Shown: one piece after another, positions 1-10,500 of the stretch
Layout of the letters: the number at the start of each line of letters is the position of its first letter
Numbering within the stretch: position 1 is the first letter of the stretch
Origin: Saprospiraceae bacterium
Lineage (GTDB): Bacteria > Bacteroidota > Bacteroidia > Chitinophagales > Saprospiraceae
Reading direction: 5' to 3'
DNA length: 64,000 nucleotides
Assembly: GCA_019187225.1 (NCBI GenBank)
Contig: JABAQQ010000013.1
Coordinates: 124,001-188,000 of the forward strand
Translations under genes and position numbers: made by a program
Notes under the pieces: model-generated
Seen by the model: the letters and a program-made list of their open reading frames with translations, nothing else
Databases searched by the model: none
What the model was told of the DNA's origin: nothing

Positions 1-314
1 TGTTTCAGCGCCCGACACTGTTTTTTCACATCTTTGGAAGCGCCTTTTTGAGCGGTTTTGAAGGCTGATCTGGCTTCGGAAAAATTGCGGGATTTGAGGT
101 GCTCCAAACCTTGACGCAGCACTGCCGGGGCAGCCGGGACAGCAGGGGCGGCTTTTTTCGCCGGGGTTTTGACGGCGGGGGCGGAGCGTTTTTCTTTGGC
201 GCCGGCGCTGGCGGTGGTCTGGTTTTTTTGTGCGTCGAGGGGGTGATACAGGGCGGTCAATGTCAACACAAAGAAGACAGGGGCGAGGCTCCGGATAATG
301 CTGTGGATTTTCAT
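1..314 (-). CDS. Exported TPR-like protein, C-terminus cut by the window edge
   Basis: The ATG at 312-314 opens a frame that stays open to position 1, so only the first 104 codons are visible. They encode a positively charged start and a hydrophobic stretch (signal peptide, about residues 1-27), then a linker rich in Ala, Pro and Lys (about 30-65), then a helical segment with the pattern LRQGLEHLKSRNFSEARSAF, which resembles one tetratricopeptide helix pair. No catalytic motif is visible. It probably acts in the periplasm or at the cell surface in a protein-protein contact role, but that is inference from the fold hint. The next gene on the same strand ends 38 bases upstream of the start, so the two could be cotranscribed. 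Confidence 0.6.
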   Translation of the reverse strand, partial: MKIHSIIRSLAPVFFVLTLTALYHPLDAQKNQTTASAGAKEKRSAPAVKTPAKKAAPAVPAAPAVLRQGLEHLKSRNFSEARSAFKTAQKGASKDVKKQCRALK

Positions 315-352
315 ATCGTTTGCTTTTGATTGTTGAAAATGAGTTTTGGGTA

Positions 353-1750
353 TTACTGCGTGCGCACCAGCCGCTTTGTCACACGCCGGTCGCCCATCTG
401 CGCCACGAGGAAATAAACTCCGGCGGGCAGGTCGTCGGCCGCGAAGGTGAAGGAGTAGTCGCCCGCTTCCTGGCGCTGCGGTTGCACGGGCGTGGCGATC
501 AGCAGGCCGGTGGCGTTGAAGATGCGGATTTCCACGTTTTCGGGTTCGTCGAGTTGGTAGGCGATGGTAGTGGAGGTGGTGAAGGGGTTGGGGGAGGCAG
601 AAAATTGGATTTCAGTTTTTTCTTTAGTATCAGGCTGGTCGTCTTGAGGTGATTGATGATCGTGTTGCATGGCTGCCATCCATTCTTCCACTTCAGGAGG
701 TATGGCGAGTTGGTATGCGCCGCCGCAACCGTCAATTACTGCATGAAACGTAGACCCTTCATGGGCTTCAAAACCAGGGTTTAACTGCACAAACACTCCT
801 GCATCGTACATCATGTTGTTGTTACCTTGCACCGCAGCAGTTGAAGTAATATGTCCCGGCGTTTCAAAATGAAGGGGACGTTGTACAGAAGGGATAGTAG
901 TACTCAGGTTATAATCTGACGGGCAATTTTTTTCCGGGTACATCCAATTCATACTTATCACATCGCCGATGCTGTATTCCGTTGCATTTCCAAATGCCTG
1001 ACCGTTGTTCGCTGTAATAGTCGGCTGTCCATTTTTGCTAAATGCATCGGGCTCGTAATGCATGGCAGACTCGAAATCGTACGGTCCGATTTCCGTTCCA
1101 TCTACAATAATCATTTGAAAGTTGTGTTCTTTTCCCGGTATAATATTGTCCCAATGAATTGTTACAAAATTATTTCTGCCGGGTCGGCACTGCTCATGAT
1201 AAAAACCCGCAGCATGGGCGATCTCATGTATGATTTGTTTAAAACCGCAGCCGGGGTCATTCAAATTTACGGGTTGTTCGCCCGCAATGACAAGATTGCC
1301 AGTCCATGCGCTGCATCCGGGCGAAGGCTGAAACCGGATTCTGTCAAATTCGCCTTCATGTGGTTTGAGTAACAGATTTGTAGAGCCATTAATATAATCA
1401 ATGGCTTGATGTATGAGGTTGATATATGCCGGAGCAAAGCTCGGGTCAATCGTATAAGGTATAACGCCACTTCCCCAACGGGTCGAATGTTCAAAACCAG
1501 GATCTCCAACAGGGTCGTCAATGACAAATCCCCTTTCATCAACTCCTTTGTGCAAATCTTCGATTCTTCCAAGTATCATATCGCCATCCAGAATCGCCAG
1601 GCCATCAATGACTTCGACTGTAAGGGTTTGAGGTTGTTTCATTCCCGGAAGGATGGTAGTAATTTGGATAATTGAGTCGGGCGTGTGGTTTTGCGCTCGC
1701 GCCTGCGTTGCTGAAATCAGCAAAAACAGAGCAAAATATATCTTTTTCAT
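353..1750 (-). CDS. Secreted astacin-family (M12A) zinc metalloprotease with T9SS sorting domain
   Basis: A 465-residue secreted endopeptidase. Residues 1-20 are a signal peptide ending in ARAQ. Residues about 90-275 form the astacin catalytic domain: the zinc-binding helix HEIAHAAGFYHE has His175, Glu176, His179 and His185, and the Met-turn SAMHYEP has Met230 and Tyr232, both as in the astacin family. A Cys-containing segment follows (about 280-370). The C-terminal 80 residues (SPNPF, then beta-rich, ending GVYFLVAQMGDRRVTKRLV) are a type A T9SS sorting domain, so the enzyme is expected to cross the outer membrane by type IX secretion and be released or anchored at the surface. Residues 21-90 could be a propeptide. 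Substrate unknown; likely extracellular protein degradation. Confidence 0.9.
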   Translation of the reverse strand: MKKIYFALFLLISATQARAQNHTPDSIIQITTILPGMKQPQTLTVEVIDGLAILDGDMILGRIEDLHKGVDERGFVIDDPVGDPGFEHSTRWGSGVIPYTIDPSFAPAYINLIHQAIDYINGSTNLLLKPHEGEFDRIRFQPSPGCSAWTGNLVIAGEQPVNLNDPGCGFKQIIHEIAHAAGFYHEQCRPGRNNFVTIHWDNIIPGKEHNFQMIIVDGTEIGPYDFESAMHYEPDAFSKNGQPTITANNGQAFGNATEYSIGDVISMNWMYPEKNCPSDYNLSTTIPSVQRPLHFETPGHITSTAAVQGNNNMMYDAGVFVQLNPGFEAHEGSTFHAVIDGCGGAYQLAIPPEVEEWMAAMQHDHQSPQDDQPDTKEKTEIQFSASPNPFTTSTTIAYQLDEPENVEIRIFNATGLLIATPVQPQRQEAGDYSFTFAADDLPAGVYFLVAQMGDRRVTKRLVRTQ

Positions 1751-1787
1751 ATCATTTTCCTTTTAAAAATTGAAAGTTGGGTGAAGT

Positions 1788-1829
1788 GCTGCCCCCGCCG
1801 GTTTTTTCGGAGAGGGTGGCGGGAGCAGC
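1788..1829 (-). terminator. GC-rich hairpin between fibre-like gene and astacin gene
   Basis: Arms 1788-1799 and 1818-1829 are complementary over 12 bases with one mismatch. It lies 34 bases downstream of the fibre-like gene on the minus strand and upstream of the protease gene. It has no clear U-tract directly after it, so it may attenuate rather than stop transcription. Confidence 0.5.
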
Positions 1830-1863
1830 AGTGATTGGTTATTGGAGACTATTAGCCGCCGGG

Positions 1864-3156
1864 TTACCTGGAGTTGGTTTCCAGCGCCTGTACGCGCTGT
1901 TGCAGGGTCTCATTTTCTTTTTTCAGGGCGATGAGGTACAGGGTAAGTTCCTCGATTTTTTCCATCATCTTCGTCTGCATTTCGCCGACGCTGATGCCGT
2001 TTTCCTGCATTTCAAAGGCCGGGGGGATGTTGGGCAGGTGGCCTTTTTCGGCGATGTGCTGCTCCACTTCTTCGAGGGGTTTGAGTTCGTATTCGGGCGC
2101 GAACACGTAGTCGGGCCAGGCACCCTGAAGTTGGACTTTGAGTTCTTCGCAGATGACTTTGCCGCCGACGGAGAGTTTGTAGCCGGCGGGCATCAGGTTG
2201 GTGCCGATAGCAACGGCGCCCGTTCCCGGATTGATCCGAAGCTTAGGAGTCCCCCAGTTGCCGTCGGTCGAATTGTATAACTCAAAAACACCGTTGTAGC
2301 CGACGTGAAAAAGCCATTTCTGATTGGATTCGTCGCTGTTGAAGCGGAGCGAGGGGCGGTTGCCATTCAGTGTGAGGCCGCCATCGGAGCCGTCCCAGCC
2401 TCTATTTACAAAGATCTGAGCCGTGCGAACGTCGCCGGTACCGGGCGCGACACTAAACTTTGCAGGACCCCAGTTGCCATCCGTAGAGTTGAACAACTCG
2501 AATGCACCATTGTAATTAGTGCCGACATGAACGAGCCATTTTTGATTGGTTTCGGTGCTGTTGAAGCGCAGCGTTGGACGGTTGCCATTCAGTGTAAGGC
2601 CGCCATCGGAGCCGTTAAAGTCTTTATACAGGAACAGTTGGTTCATCCGGGCATCGCCGTTTACGTCGAGTTTTTGTTGGGGAGAAGTGGTGCCGATGCC
2701 TACATTGCCGTCTTTAGTAATGGCCATGCGTATGGGGAACGAAATATTAGCATCTGCCGCACCCGCAGCGTTTTGGGTAATACCGAATTCCATCCTGCCA
2801 ATATTGGGATCAAAGTTTACAATGCTTCCATATCCTGAAGACATTGATTTGGAAGTTCCGTTGAAGTAAGCATTGAAATACACCCCCGGCCAATCGCTTA
2901 CAAGCGAAATGCCTTTCCCGCTCGATGATTTTCTAAACATAGCCACCGTGTTGCCGATAGCGCCCTGAACATCTAATTTTGCATTGGAAGGATTGGCCGT
3001 TCCAATACCGACCACTGCATTAGGAGCATTGTTAAAATTAGTATTGCTGGTAATCGTTTGGGTCGTTGCGTTTTGCAACCACTGGGCCTGTGTGTTTTGA
3101 GCGAAACAAACGCCGAGCACGAGTGCGGCGAGGTTGATAAAGTTTGCGTATTTCAT
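1864..3156 (-). CDS. Exported tail-fibre-like protein with coiled-coil C-terminus
   Basis: A 430-residue protein with a signal peptide (about 1-24, ending TQAQ). Residues about 45-65 and 150-166 carry the GIGTxxPxxKLDV motif typical of fibre/stalk proteins of Bacteroidota. Two near-identical 72-74-residue units follow (167-240 and 241-312), each with GSDGGLTLNGNRP and FNSTDGNWG. The C-terminal region (about 340-430) has the common YELKPLEEVEQHIAEKGHLPNIP element followed by a heptad coiled coil, as in phage-tail-like or S74-type trimeric fibres. No S74 catalytic Ser/Lys site is evident to me. Probably a surface-exposed trimeric fibre; function unknown. It has no T9SS sorting domain that I can see. 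Confidence 0.7.
   Translation of the reverse strand: MKYANFINLAALVLGVCFAQNTQAQWLQNATTQTITSNTNFNNAPNAVVGIGTANPSNAKLDVQGAIGNTVAMFRKSSSGKGISLVSDWPGVYFNAYFNGTSKSMSSGYGSIVNFDPNIGRMEFGITQNAAGAADANISFPIRMAITKDGNVGIGTTSPQQKLDVNGDARMNQLFLYKDFNGSDGGLTLNGNRPTLRFNSTETNQKWLVHVGTNYNGAFELFNSTDGNWGPAKFSVAPGTGDVRTAQIFVNRGWDGSDGGLTLNGNRPSLRFNSDESNQKWLFHVGYNGVFELYNSTDGNWGTPKLRINPGTGAVAIGTNLMPAGYKLSVGGKVICEELKVQLQGAWPDYVFAPEYELKPLEEVEQHIAEKGHLPNIPPAFEMQENGISVGEMQTKMMEKIEELTLYLIALKKENETLQQRVQALETNSR
2221..2658. repeat. Tandem duplication inside the fibre-like gene
   Basis: Two adjacent units, 2437-2658 and 2221-2436, encode residues 167-240 and 241-312 with long identical stretches such as GSDGGLTLNGNRP. The similarity at DNA level is also high, which points to a fairly recent in-frame duplication. 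Confidence 0.85.
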
Positions 3157-3381
3157 GTCTCTTTATTTTTTGAATGTGAGGAAAGATTGTGTTGAATGTC
3201 AGTTGACGGTTCAAAAATGGAGACATGGGAGTGCACCGTGCCGGAGCGTTTGGCAGGTGGTCGGGATGGATTGGCAGGCGGTTAAAAAGGTGGAAAGGAG
3301 CAGGGTTTCGGACAAACCTTTTCGGATTTGCCGGCAATTCTCAGCCTGGTGGAATACGAACAGGAATTCTGAATGGTTTGC

Positions 3382-3420
3382 GGCCGTAAACGGCCTTTGC
3401 CGGGGCGGCGTGAACGCCGC
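3382..3420 (-). terminator. Double hairpin downstream of the LytTR gene
   Basis: Two small perfect palindromes: 3382-3395 (GGCCGT, two-base loop, ACGGCC) and 3405-3420 (GCGGCGT, two-base loop, ACGCCGC). They lie 10-48 bases beyond the stop codon of the response regulator on the minus strand. There is no U-tract, so this may be a processing or attenuation element rather than an intrinsic terminator. The rest of the spacer 3157-3381 shows no gene. Confidence 0.4.
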
Positions 3421-3429
3421 GCTACCGGC

Positions 3430-4176
3430 TCACAATCCGCTCATGCGTTTCAAAAAATCATCTTTGCGGCGGCGCGACACGTCTACGCGCGTGCCGTCGA
3501 GCAGCAGTACCTGCCCGTCTTCCCTGACGTATTTTTTTACGAAACGAAGGTTGACGATGTGCTTGTCGTGGATGCGGAAGAAGTTGTTTTCCAGGAGGAT
3601 GTCCTCGTAATGGCGCATCGTTTGAGAGACGATGATCATTTCACCGCCTGCAAGAAATATTTTCGTGTAAGCGCCGTCGGCTTCGCAGCGCGCGATGTCG
3701 TCCACTTTGACGAAGATATAACCTTCGAGGGTGGCGAGGGTCAGCGTAGGGGACTGGGCAGGTCTTTGGTGGTTGTCGATCAGTACGCCGATACGATTCG
3801 CCGCATGGGCAGTAAGCCGCCGGGCGATGCAGCGTTCCACCGCGGCTTTCAGGTCGAAAGCGTCCACGGGTTTAAGCAGGTAATCAATCGCGGCGTATTT
3901 GAATGCTTTGATGGCGTATTCGTTATGAGCGGTCGTGAAGATCACGTCGGGCTGCGCCATGCTTTTTACCTTCTCCAGCAGGTCAAAACCGCTCATGCCC
4001 GGCATTTCTATATCCAGAAAAAGCAGGTCGGGCGACTGGTCGAGAATAACTGCCGGGGCGTCGAGCGGGTTGGAAAAGGTGTGCAGCACCTGTACTTCCG
4101 GGCAATATCGCCCCAGCATCAGACCGAGCATTTCGATGCAGTTGGGTTCGTCGTCTATGATGATGGTGCGGAGCAT
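3430..4176 (-). CDS. LytTR-family DNA-binding response regulator
   Basis: A 248-residue two-component regulator. Residues 3-120 are a receiver domain with acidic residues Asp8/Asp9, phospho-acceptor Asp55 (LLFLDIEMPG) and the conserved Lys in DYLLKPVDAF. Residues about 145-245 are a LytTR DNA-binding domain (ARCEADGAYTKIFL, FFRIHDKHIVNL). It would bind direct repeats in target promoters after phosphorylation by a LytS/YehU-type kinase; no kinase gene is adjacent. I chose the ATG at 4174-4176 because the receiver domain begins there. A longer frame starting at 4284 adds 36 codons made mostly of the inverted-repeat sequence upstream and is unlikely to be translated. The gene is divergent from the giant adhesin gene at 4504, which is a plausible target. 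Confidence 0.9.
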   Translation of the reverse strand: MLRTIIIDDEPNCIEMLGLMLGRYCPEVQVLHTFSNPLDAPAVILDQSPDLLFLDIEMPGMSGFDLLEKVKSMAQPDVIFTTAHNEYAIKAFKYAAIDYLLKPVDAFDLKAAVERCIARRLTAHAANRIGVLIDNHQRPAQSPTLTLATLEGYIFVKVDDIARCEADGAYTKIFLAGGEMIIVSQTMRHYEDILLENNFFRIHDKHIVNLRFVKKYVREDGQVLLLDGTRVDVSRRRKDDFLKRMSGL

Positions 4177-4205
4177 GGGCAGGAGGTGGTGTTGTTGGGA
4201 GGCAA

Positions 4206-4302
4206 AAATATGGCGTTTATACCTCACGCCGTCAAAACTTGCGCATTCGCCGGACGAGTAATAAATTGTCCGGCGAATGCGCAAGTTTTGACGGCCATAT
4301 TT
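4206..4302. repeat. Long inverted repeat upstream of LytTR gene and adhesin gene
   Basis: Arms 4228-4255 and 4268-4295 are perfectly complementary over 28 bases with a 12-base loop. A further pair, AAAATATGGC at 4206-4215 and GCCATATTTT at 4293-4302, extends the symmetry but is offset on the left by about 13 extra bases, as if a longer palindrome had suffered a small insertion. It lies in the divergent spacer between the regulator (start 4176) and the adhesin (start 4504). Confidence 0.9.
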
Positions 4303-4503
4303 TGATCGCCGCTTTCCGGCCTGAATTTTGCCCGCCGCGACAAGATTGTTTTGCTAAAAACGACACGTTTCGCGTTTTTACTACCCATTGCTAATAATAT
4401 TTAACCTTTTGGGCGTTATGTTACGTTCACCCTGCAGTTCGTCAGAAACTGCGGCCAGTGCCAGATATCCGATCGTTTCAACCGCCTAATCCGTCATAAA
4501 AGC
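4303..4503. other. Spacer upstream of the SprB adhesin
   Basis: About 200 bases with no gene. A weak hairpin of 8-base arms occurs at 4355-4362/4373-4380 (TAAAAACG with CGTTTTTA). The segment around 4395-4412 is AT-rich and resembles the TAnnTTTG box only loosely, so I do not call a promoter here. Confidence 0.4.
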
Positions 4504-7500
4504 ATGATTTTCTGTTACTTGCGTTGCATCCGGTTGTTTCCGGTTTTGCTGACCCCGTTTGTCGCTTTTGCTTTCAACGCTACTCCAATTCCGGCTTCCA
4601 ATGGCAATGAAAAGGAATCGGTAGGAGGATTGTGCCCCCGCCCCGAGCTCCTTTCCGCCGGACAGATTACCGATTCCACGGCGCTGCTCACCTGGACCGA
4701 TGTAGGCGATCAGTACGAAATCGAACTTCGCCCGATCGGCCAGCCTTTTACCGGCGTCGCCACGCATTTTGTGACAGGCAGCCCGCCCTTGTCGTTGAGT
4801 GGGCTCACACCGGGTCAAAACTACCGTTTTTCCGTGCGCACCGTCTGCCCTGGCGATACCAGCGAATGGGCCGCGCCGCGCGGTTTTGCTACCGACATCA
4901 ACAATGCACGCCCCTGCCCGCTCGATTTCGATCTGCGCGACACCTCCTGCGCCGGCGGCGGTCAGTTTTTCAGGATACACGTAGACAATGCACCGGGTAT
5001 GACCTTAGGCGCCGATGTGAACCTGCAAGGCATCCGGCTGATGATCGAACACCCCTGGCGATCTGACCTGCAGGTATGGCTTTGGTCGCCCGACAGCACC
5101 CGCGTCCAGATCATCGGCGGTCTCAATGCGGGCGATAAGAACATCGGCGACCCTGCAGGCAGTCCCTGCGCGACATTCGTCGAACTGACCGGACAAGCCG
5201 GCGCACTGCCGCTCTCCGCTGCTGCCGAACAGGATAATTTTACGGGTTATTATCTTCCTTTTCAATCGTTTGCGCCGCTTGCCAATGGCCAGAACCCCAA
5301 CGGCGTGTGGTTGCTCGAAATTTGCGACAGCAAAGCCGGCGACAAAGGAAAACTCCGCGTTGCAGGTCTTGTTTTCGCGCCGGCAGCATGCGCGGCGGTA
5401 GAAAACGTGACGGTTTCCAACATCGCCGAATCATCGGCGGAAGTGTCCTGGACCAGCGGAACGGACAGCGTGATCATCGAATACGGTCCGGCGGGATTTT
5501 ATCCGGGCACGGGAAATACGGCAGGCGACGGCGGCACAGTGATACAACTACAGGAACCGGCAGCGCAACCGTTCCTGCTATCGGGTCTGACAGCCTTAAC
5601 GGATTACCGGGTATATCTCCGGCGTCTTTGCGCGCCCGGCGTGTGGGGACCGAATTCCGTTGTAGCGGAATTTTTTACCAACTGCCCCCCTACCCTTTTG
5701 GAGGGTTTTGACACATTGGCGACCTGTCCGGCGGGTTGCGCCGACCCTTGTCCCCTACCCGGTCTCTGGCAGAACGTGCCCGACGACGATTTTGAATGGA
5801 AAGTATGGACCGGGCAGGGACTTACTTACCCGGTGGCCGGCCCTCCGGCTGCCCCGGAAGGCATTGGCAACTACCTGTATTTTAGAAATTCCTGCTCGCC
5901 GACGGGCGCCAACGGCAAAAAGGCTATTCTTCGCACGCAATGCATACAGGTCGAAGCTGGCGCGGCACAGCCCTGCCATTTTTCCTTCGATCTGTACATG
6001 AATACGAAAACAGGGCAAATGAGCAGCCTGGCCTTTCAAGCCTCTACCGATGGCGGCCAGACCTGGACGACCGTGAAAACCTGGAACGGCAATCAGGGCA
6101 AACTATGGCGGCGCGAATACGTCAACCTGGATGCTTACGATGGCCAGGTGACGGTCTTTCAATTCATCGCGACCGGCGTGTTCGGCCCTTACGGCGATGT
6201 GGCAATGGACAACCTGACGTTTTACGGTTCCACAATAGCCGGTACGCCCGACTACGAATTTTTCCGCGACGCCGACGGCGACGGTTTCGGCGATCCGGCA
6301 CAACGGGTCATTCTTTGTAATCCGAACGCGCCGGCCGGTTACGTTTTGGACGACAGCGACTGCGATGATGCAGATCCTGACGTGTACCCCGGCGCAACGG
6401 AAATCCTTTGCAACCAAAAAGACGACAACTGCAATGGTATGACCGACGATGCTTTTATCGCTGCGCCCACCGGCAGCGGCGACATGATCTGTAAAGGCGA
6501 AACGGCCATGCTTATCGCGAACGGAGCACCGGCAGGTCAGTTTTTTTGGTTTGAAAATGCGGTGGGCGGAGTACCGATCGCCAGCGGCAACATATTGGTA
6601 ATTAACAATTTACCCCAAACCAAAACTTATTACCTGCAGGATTCACTCATCAGTGGCGGCTGCGCCAGCGCCCGGGTTCCTCTAACTGTTACGGTGAATC
6701 CGACACCCGGGCTCTTGACGAGTGCCGGGCCCTTCATCTGCCTGGGTCAAGCAGTCAACCTCGCCACATTGGTGACGGATACGGCTGGCGCAAGTGGTGG
6801 CTACACCTGGTATTTTTCCACACCGCTCATCCCTGCGAACCAGCTATCCTCTCCCTTTATCGTGCCGCCCGCAACTACGACCTATCACATCGTGAATAAA
6901 ACAAGCTCAGGATGTGCGGATACGGCTTCCGTTGCGGTGACGGTGCATCCGTTGCCGAGCGTACAAATTGCCCAGGGCGATTCCATCGCTATATGCCTCG
7001 GGAAAAGTACGACGCTGACGGCCAACGGCGCCGGCGCCGCGCCGTTGGCTTATGCCTGGAGCAACGGACTTAATTTTCAAAGTATTCCCGTTCAAGCCGG
7101 CGCGACACCCGGCACCACAACGACCTATACGGTGACTCTGACCGACGGCAACGGTTGCCAGTCACTGGACATCATCAAAGTGCATACGCTGAACAACGTA
7201 ACGCAAACGGCGATCCAGTCGGTGCAAAACCCCAGCGTTTGCGGCGGCACCGACGGCAGTATTACGTTGCAACCCATGAACGGAACGCCACCTTACACCT
7301 TCTCCTGGTCGGGACCGACATCGGGGACGCTTTCCGGGATCGCAGGAGCGGGCACTATTGCGGGACTGAAACAAGGAGGCTACCGCATCACTGTCACTGA
7401 CGCTTCCGGAGGAGGATGTTCGATGGTCATGCCGCAAATCGTGCTCAACGCTCCCGGCCTGTCCGTCGAAGTAGACGCCATTCAGCACATTCTCTGCCCG

Positions 7501-10500
7501 GGTCAGAATACTGGCAGCATCGCCCTCGATGTGAACGGTACCAACCCCGTCATTCAATGGAGCAACGGCTTGACAACTCCGACCGTAAACGGCCTCGCTG
7601 CCGGCATGTATTCGGTGACCATCACCGACGGCGCCTGTGTACAAACGCTTTCCAACCTGGAGATCACGGCTCCGCCTCCGATTGAGATCATTCAGAATGA
7701 CCTGACGCAGATAGCCTGTTTCGCGGCCAATTCAGGCGCAATTGACCTCGCTGTTTTCGGCGCTACGCCGCCGTACGGTTTCCTGTGGTCGAACAATGCG
7801 ACAACGGAAGATATCCAGAACCTGCCACCCGGCGACTACTCTGCCACCGTGACAGACGCCAACGGATGCACCTTCGCCTCTGCCGTATTCTCTATTGCGG
7901 AACCTCCACAACTGGCTGTATATCAAAGTTTTATTCACCATGTCAGTTGTTTTGGCCAAAACAACGGCGCGCTCACCATTGACATCACGGGTGGCGTCGC
8001 TCCTTATCAAATCGCCTGGAACAACGGAGCGGACAAACCTGCGCTGAACAACCTCCCGGCTGGCAATTATTCCGCTACGGCGACCGATGCGAACGGCTGT
8101 ACAAAAACTTTCGCGGCTGCCATCAACCAGCCTGACCCGTTGCTGTTAGACAGCATTTTTGGAACCAATCCCACCTGTGTGGGCGCCGCCGACGGACGCA
8201 TTGAAGCCATCGCGACAGGTGGAACTCCGCCATATTTTTTCAACTGGAGCACCGGATTAACAGGTGAAGGGCTGAATATTTTGGAAAACCAAACGACCGG
8301 CGCCTTCAGCCTGACCGTAACCGACTCGAACGGCTGTTCTGCCAGCCAAACCGGCATCGTCCTGACCGCGCCGCAACTGCTGACACTGACCGTCAACGAT
8401 CTCGTGCCGGTCGCTTGTTTCGGCGAGTCGAGCGGACGCATTGCCGTGAGCGTCACCGGTACGGAAGGCAACGTCAGCGTGACCTGGAACGGCCTGACCG
8501 GAGGTTTCACACTGGCGGATGTGCCGGCAGGTCAATACATCGTGCAGGTGCAGGACGAACGCGGCTGCGCCATCCGCGATACATTCCAGGTGACACAACC
8601 CGAAGGGGCGCTCAATGCTCAATTGTTTTCCCAGCAAAATGTGCTCTGCGCGGGCGAACCGAATGGCAGCATCTCTGTCACTACGGGTGGCGGGACGTGG
8701 CCTTATACCTTCGGATGGAGCAACGGCGCGACGACGGAGGACTTGCCCGCCATATTCGCCGGAACCTACACCCTGACCGCAACGGACGCCAATGGCTGCA
8801 CCGATCTGCTCGGCCCGCTGCAAGTGACCGAACCACCCGCCCTGGTCGTGACGCCGGCGGTGCAGGATATTCCATGCTTCGGCCCGACGACCGGCAGCAT
8901 AGAACTGACCGTGTCGGGCGGCTTGCCTCCTTACCAATTCAAATGGAATACCGGCGCAACATCACAGAACATTTATTTTCTGGATTCCGGCGCCTATTCG
9001 GTCACGGTGCAAGATGCCAGTGGCTGCGCACAGGTGCTGACCGATTTGAATCTGATTGACCGGGGCGAAAGCTTTACCGTCCGGTCCATTGATTATCAAT
9101 CCGTCTCCTGTTATGGGGCTGCCAACGGAAAAATCGTCGTGCAGGCGCTTAACGGCACAGCGCCCTACCAGTTCGCCTGGTCGCCGCCGGTGGGCCTGCA
9201 CGCGAACGTACCCGTAGCGACCGACCAGGCGACGGGTCTTTCCGGCGGCATCTATTCGGTGACGGTGACAGACGCCGACGGTTGCGTTGCCGTATCGGAA
9301 CAAATCGTCATTGAGGAAGCGCCCATCATTTTACTCGGTGTGGCCACCACGACCAACGTGTTATGTAAAGGCGACTCCACCGGAGCCATCGTCATGGCCC
9401 TGTCGGGCGGCTTGCCGCCGTTTGAACTCCTCTGGAACAATGGCGCGACAACGCTGGCGCTCGATTCGCTGCCAGCCGGAAACTATACGCTGACCGCGAC
9501 AGACTTTCTCGGTTGTGTGGTCACTTCCCCGGTCATTCAGATAACACAACCAGCTGTCGGACTTGAGATTGTAACCAATACTGTCCAGCAGGACAAATGC
9601 GGTGACGGGGGCGGCGCCATCACCCTCACGGTATTGGGCGGAACACTGCCGAATATGTATCTCTGGAACAGCGGCCAGCAAACACCGTCCATCACCGGCC
9701 TGCCGGCGGGGCAATACCAACTCACGGTAACCGACCAGGCCGGCTGCACCAAAGTGTCGCAAGTATATGAGATCCAGGCACTGGCGCCGCCGCTTCAAAT
9801 CGCTGAAACGGTGACGGATGTGCTTTGCAACGGCGGCAATACGGGCGCGATTTCCGTTGCGGCTTCCGGTGGCACGCCTGCTTACGGCTACTTCTGGAAC
9901 AATGGCCAATCGGGGCCGAACCTGAGCGGTCTCAGCGCCGGGAATTACCTGTTGACTTTGACGGATGCAGCGGGTTGTTTCAAATTCTCTGCCTACACCG
10001 TCGGGCAACCGGCCGCGCTCAGCGCCACCCCGACGGTGGATTCGAGCGCCGGAACCTGGACGGCTGCGCTCGATGTCGCAGGAGGCGTCGCACCGTACGA
10101 CATTCAATGGGACGCCGCTGCCGGCAACCAGACAGGCCCCGTGGCAACAGGCCTGACCTCCGGTTTTTACGGCGTCACCATCACAGATGCCAATGGATGT
10201 CTGCTGGCGCTCGAGGTACAGGTGGGAACGGTGGGAACGCAACAGCCGGAAATCATTTCTTCGCTCCTTCTTTTTCCCAATCCCACAAACGGCCGGGTGA
10301 CTCTGACGGCGCGGCTGGAGCGTGCTTCAGGGTTGGAAATATTGATCTTCAATCAATTGGGAGAAAATGTGTTTTCCCGGAAAACAACTGGGTTGGCAGC
10401 GGATCATGTCGTGCCGATCGAACTGGACGGTTTGGCTGCCGGGGTTTATTTTGTACGGGTGCAGCTGGAGAACGGAAAAGGGAAGGTGGTGCGGTTGGTC

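Noticed and set aside
4177..4284. 36-codon N-terminal extension of the LytTR regulator
   Set aside because: It is a translation of the inverted repeat and the receiver domain begins exactly at the ATG at 4176.
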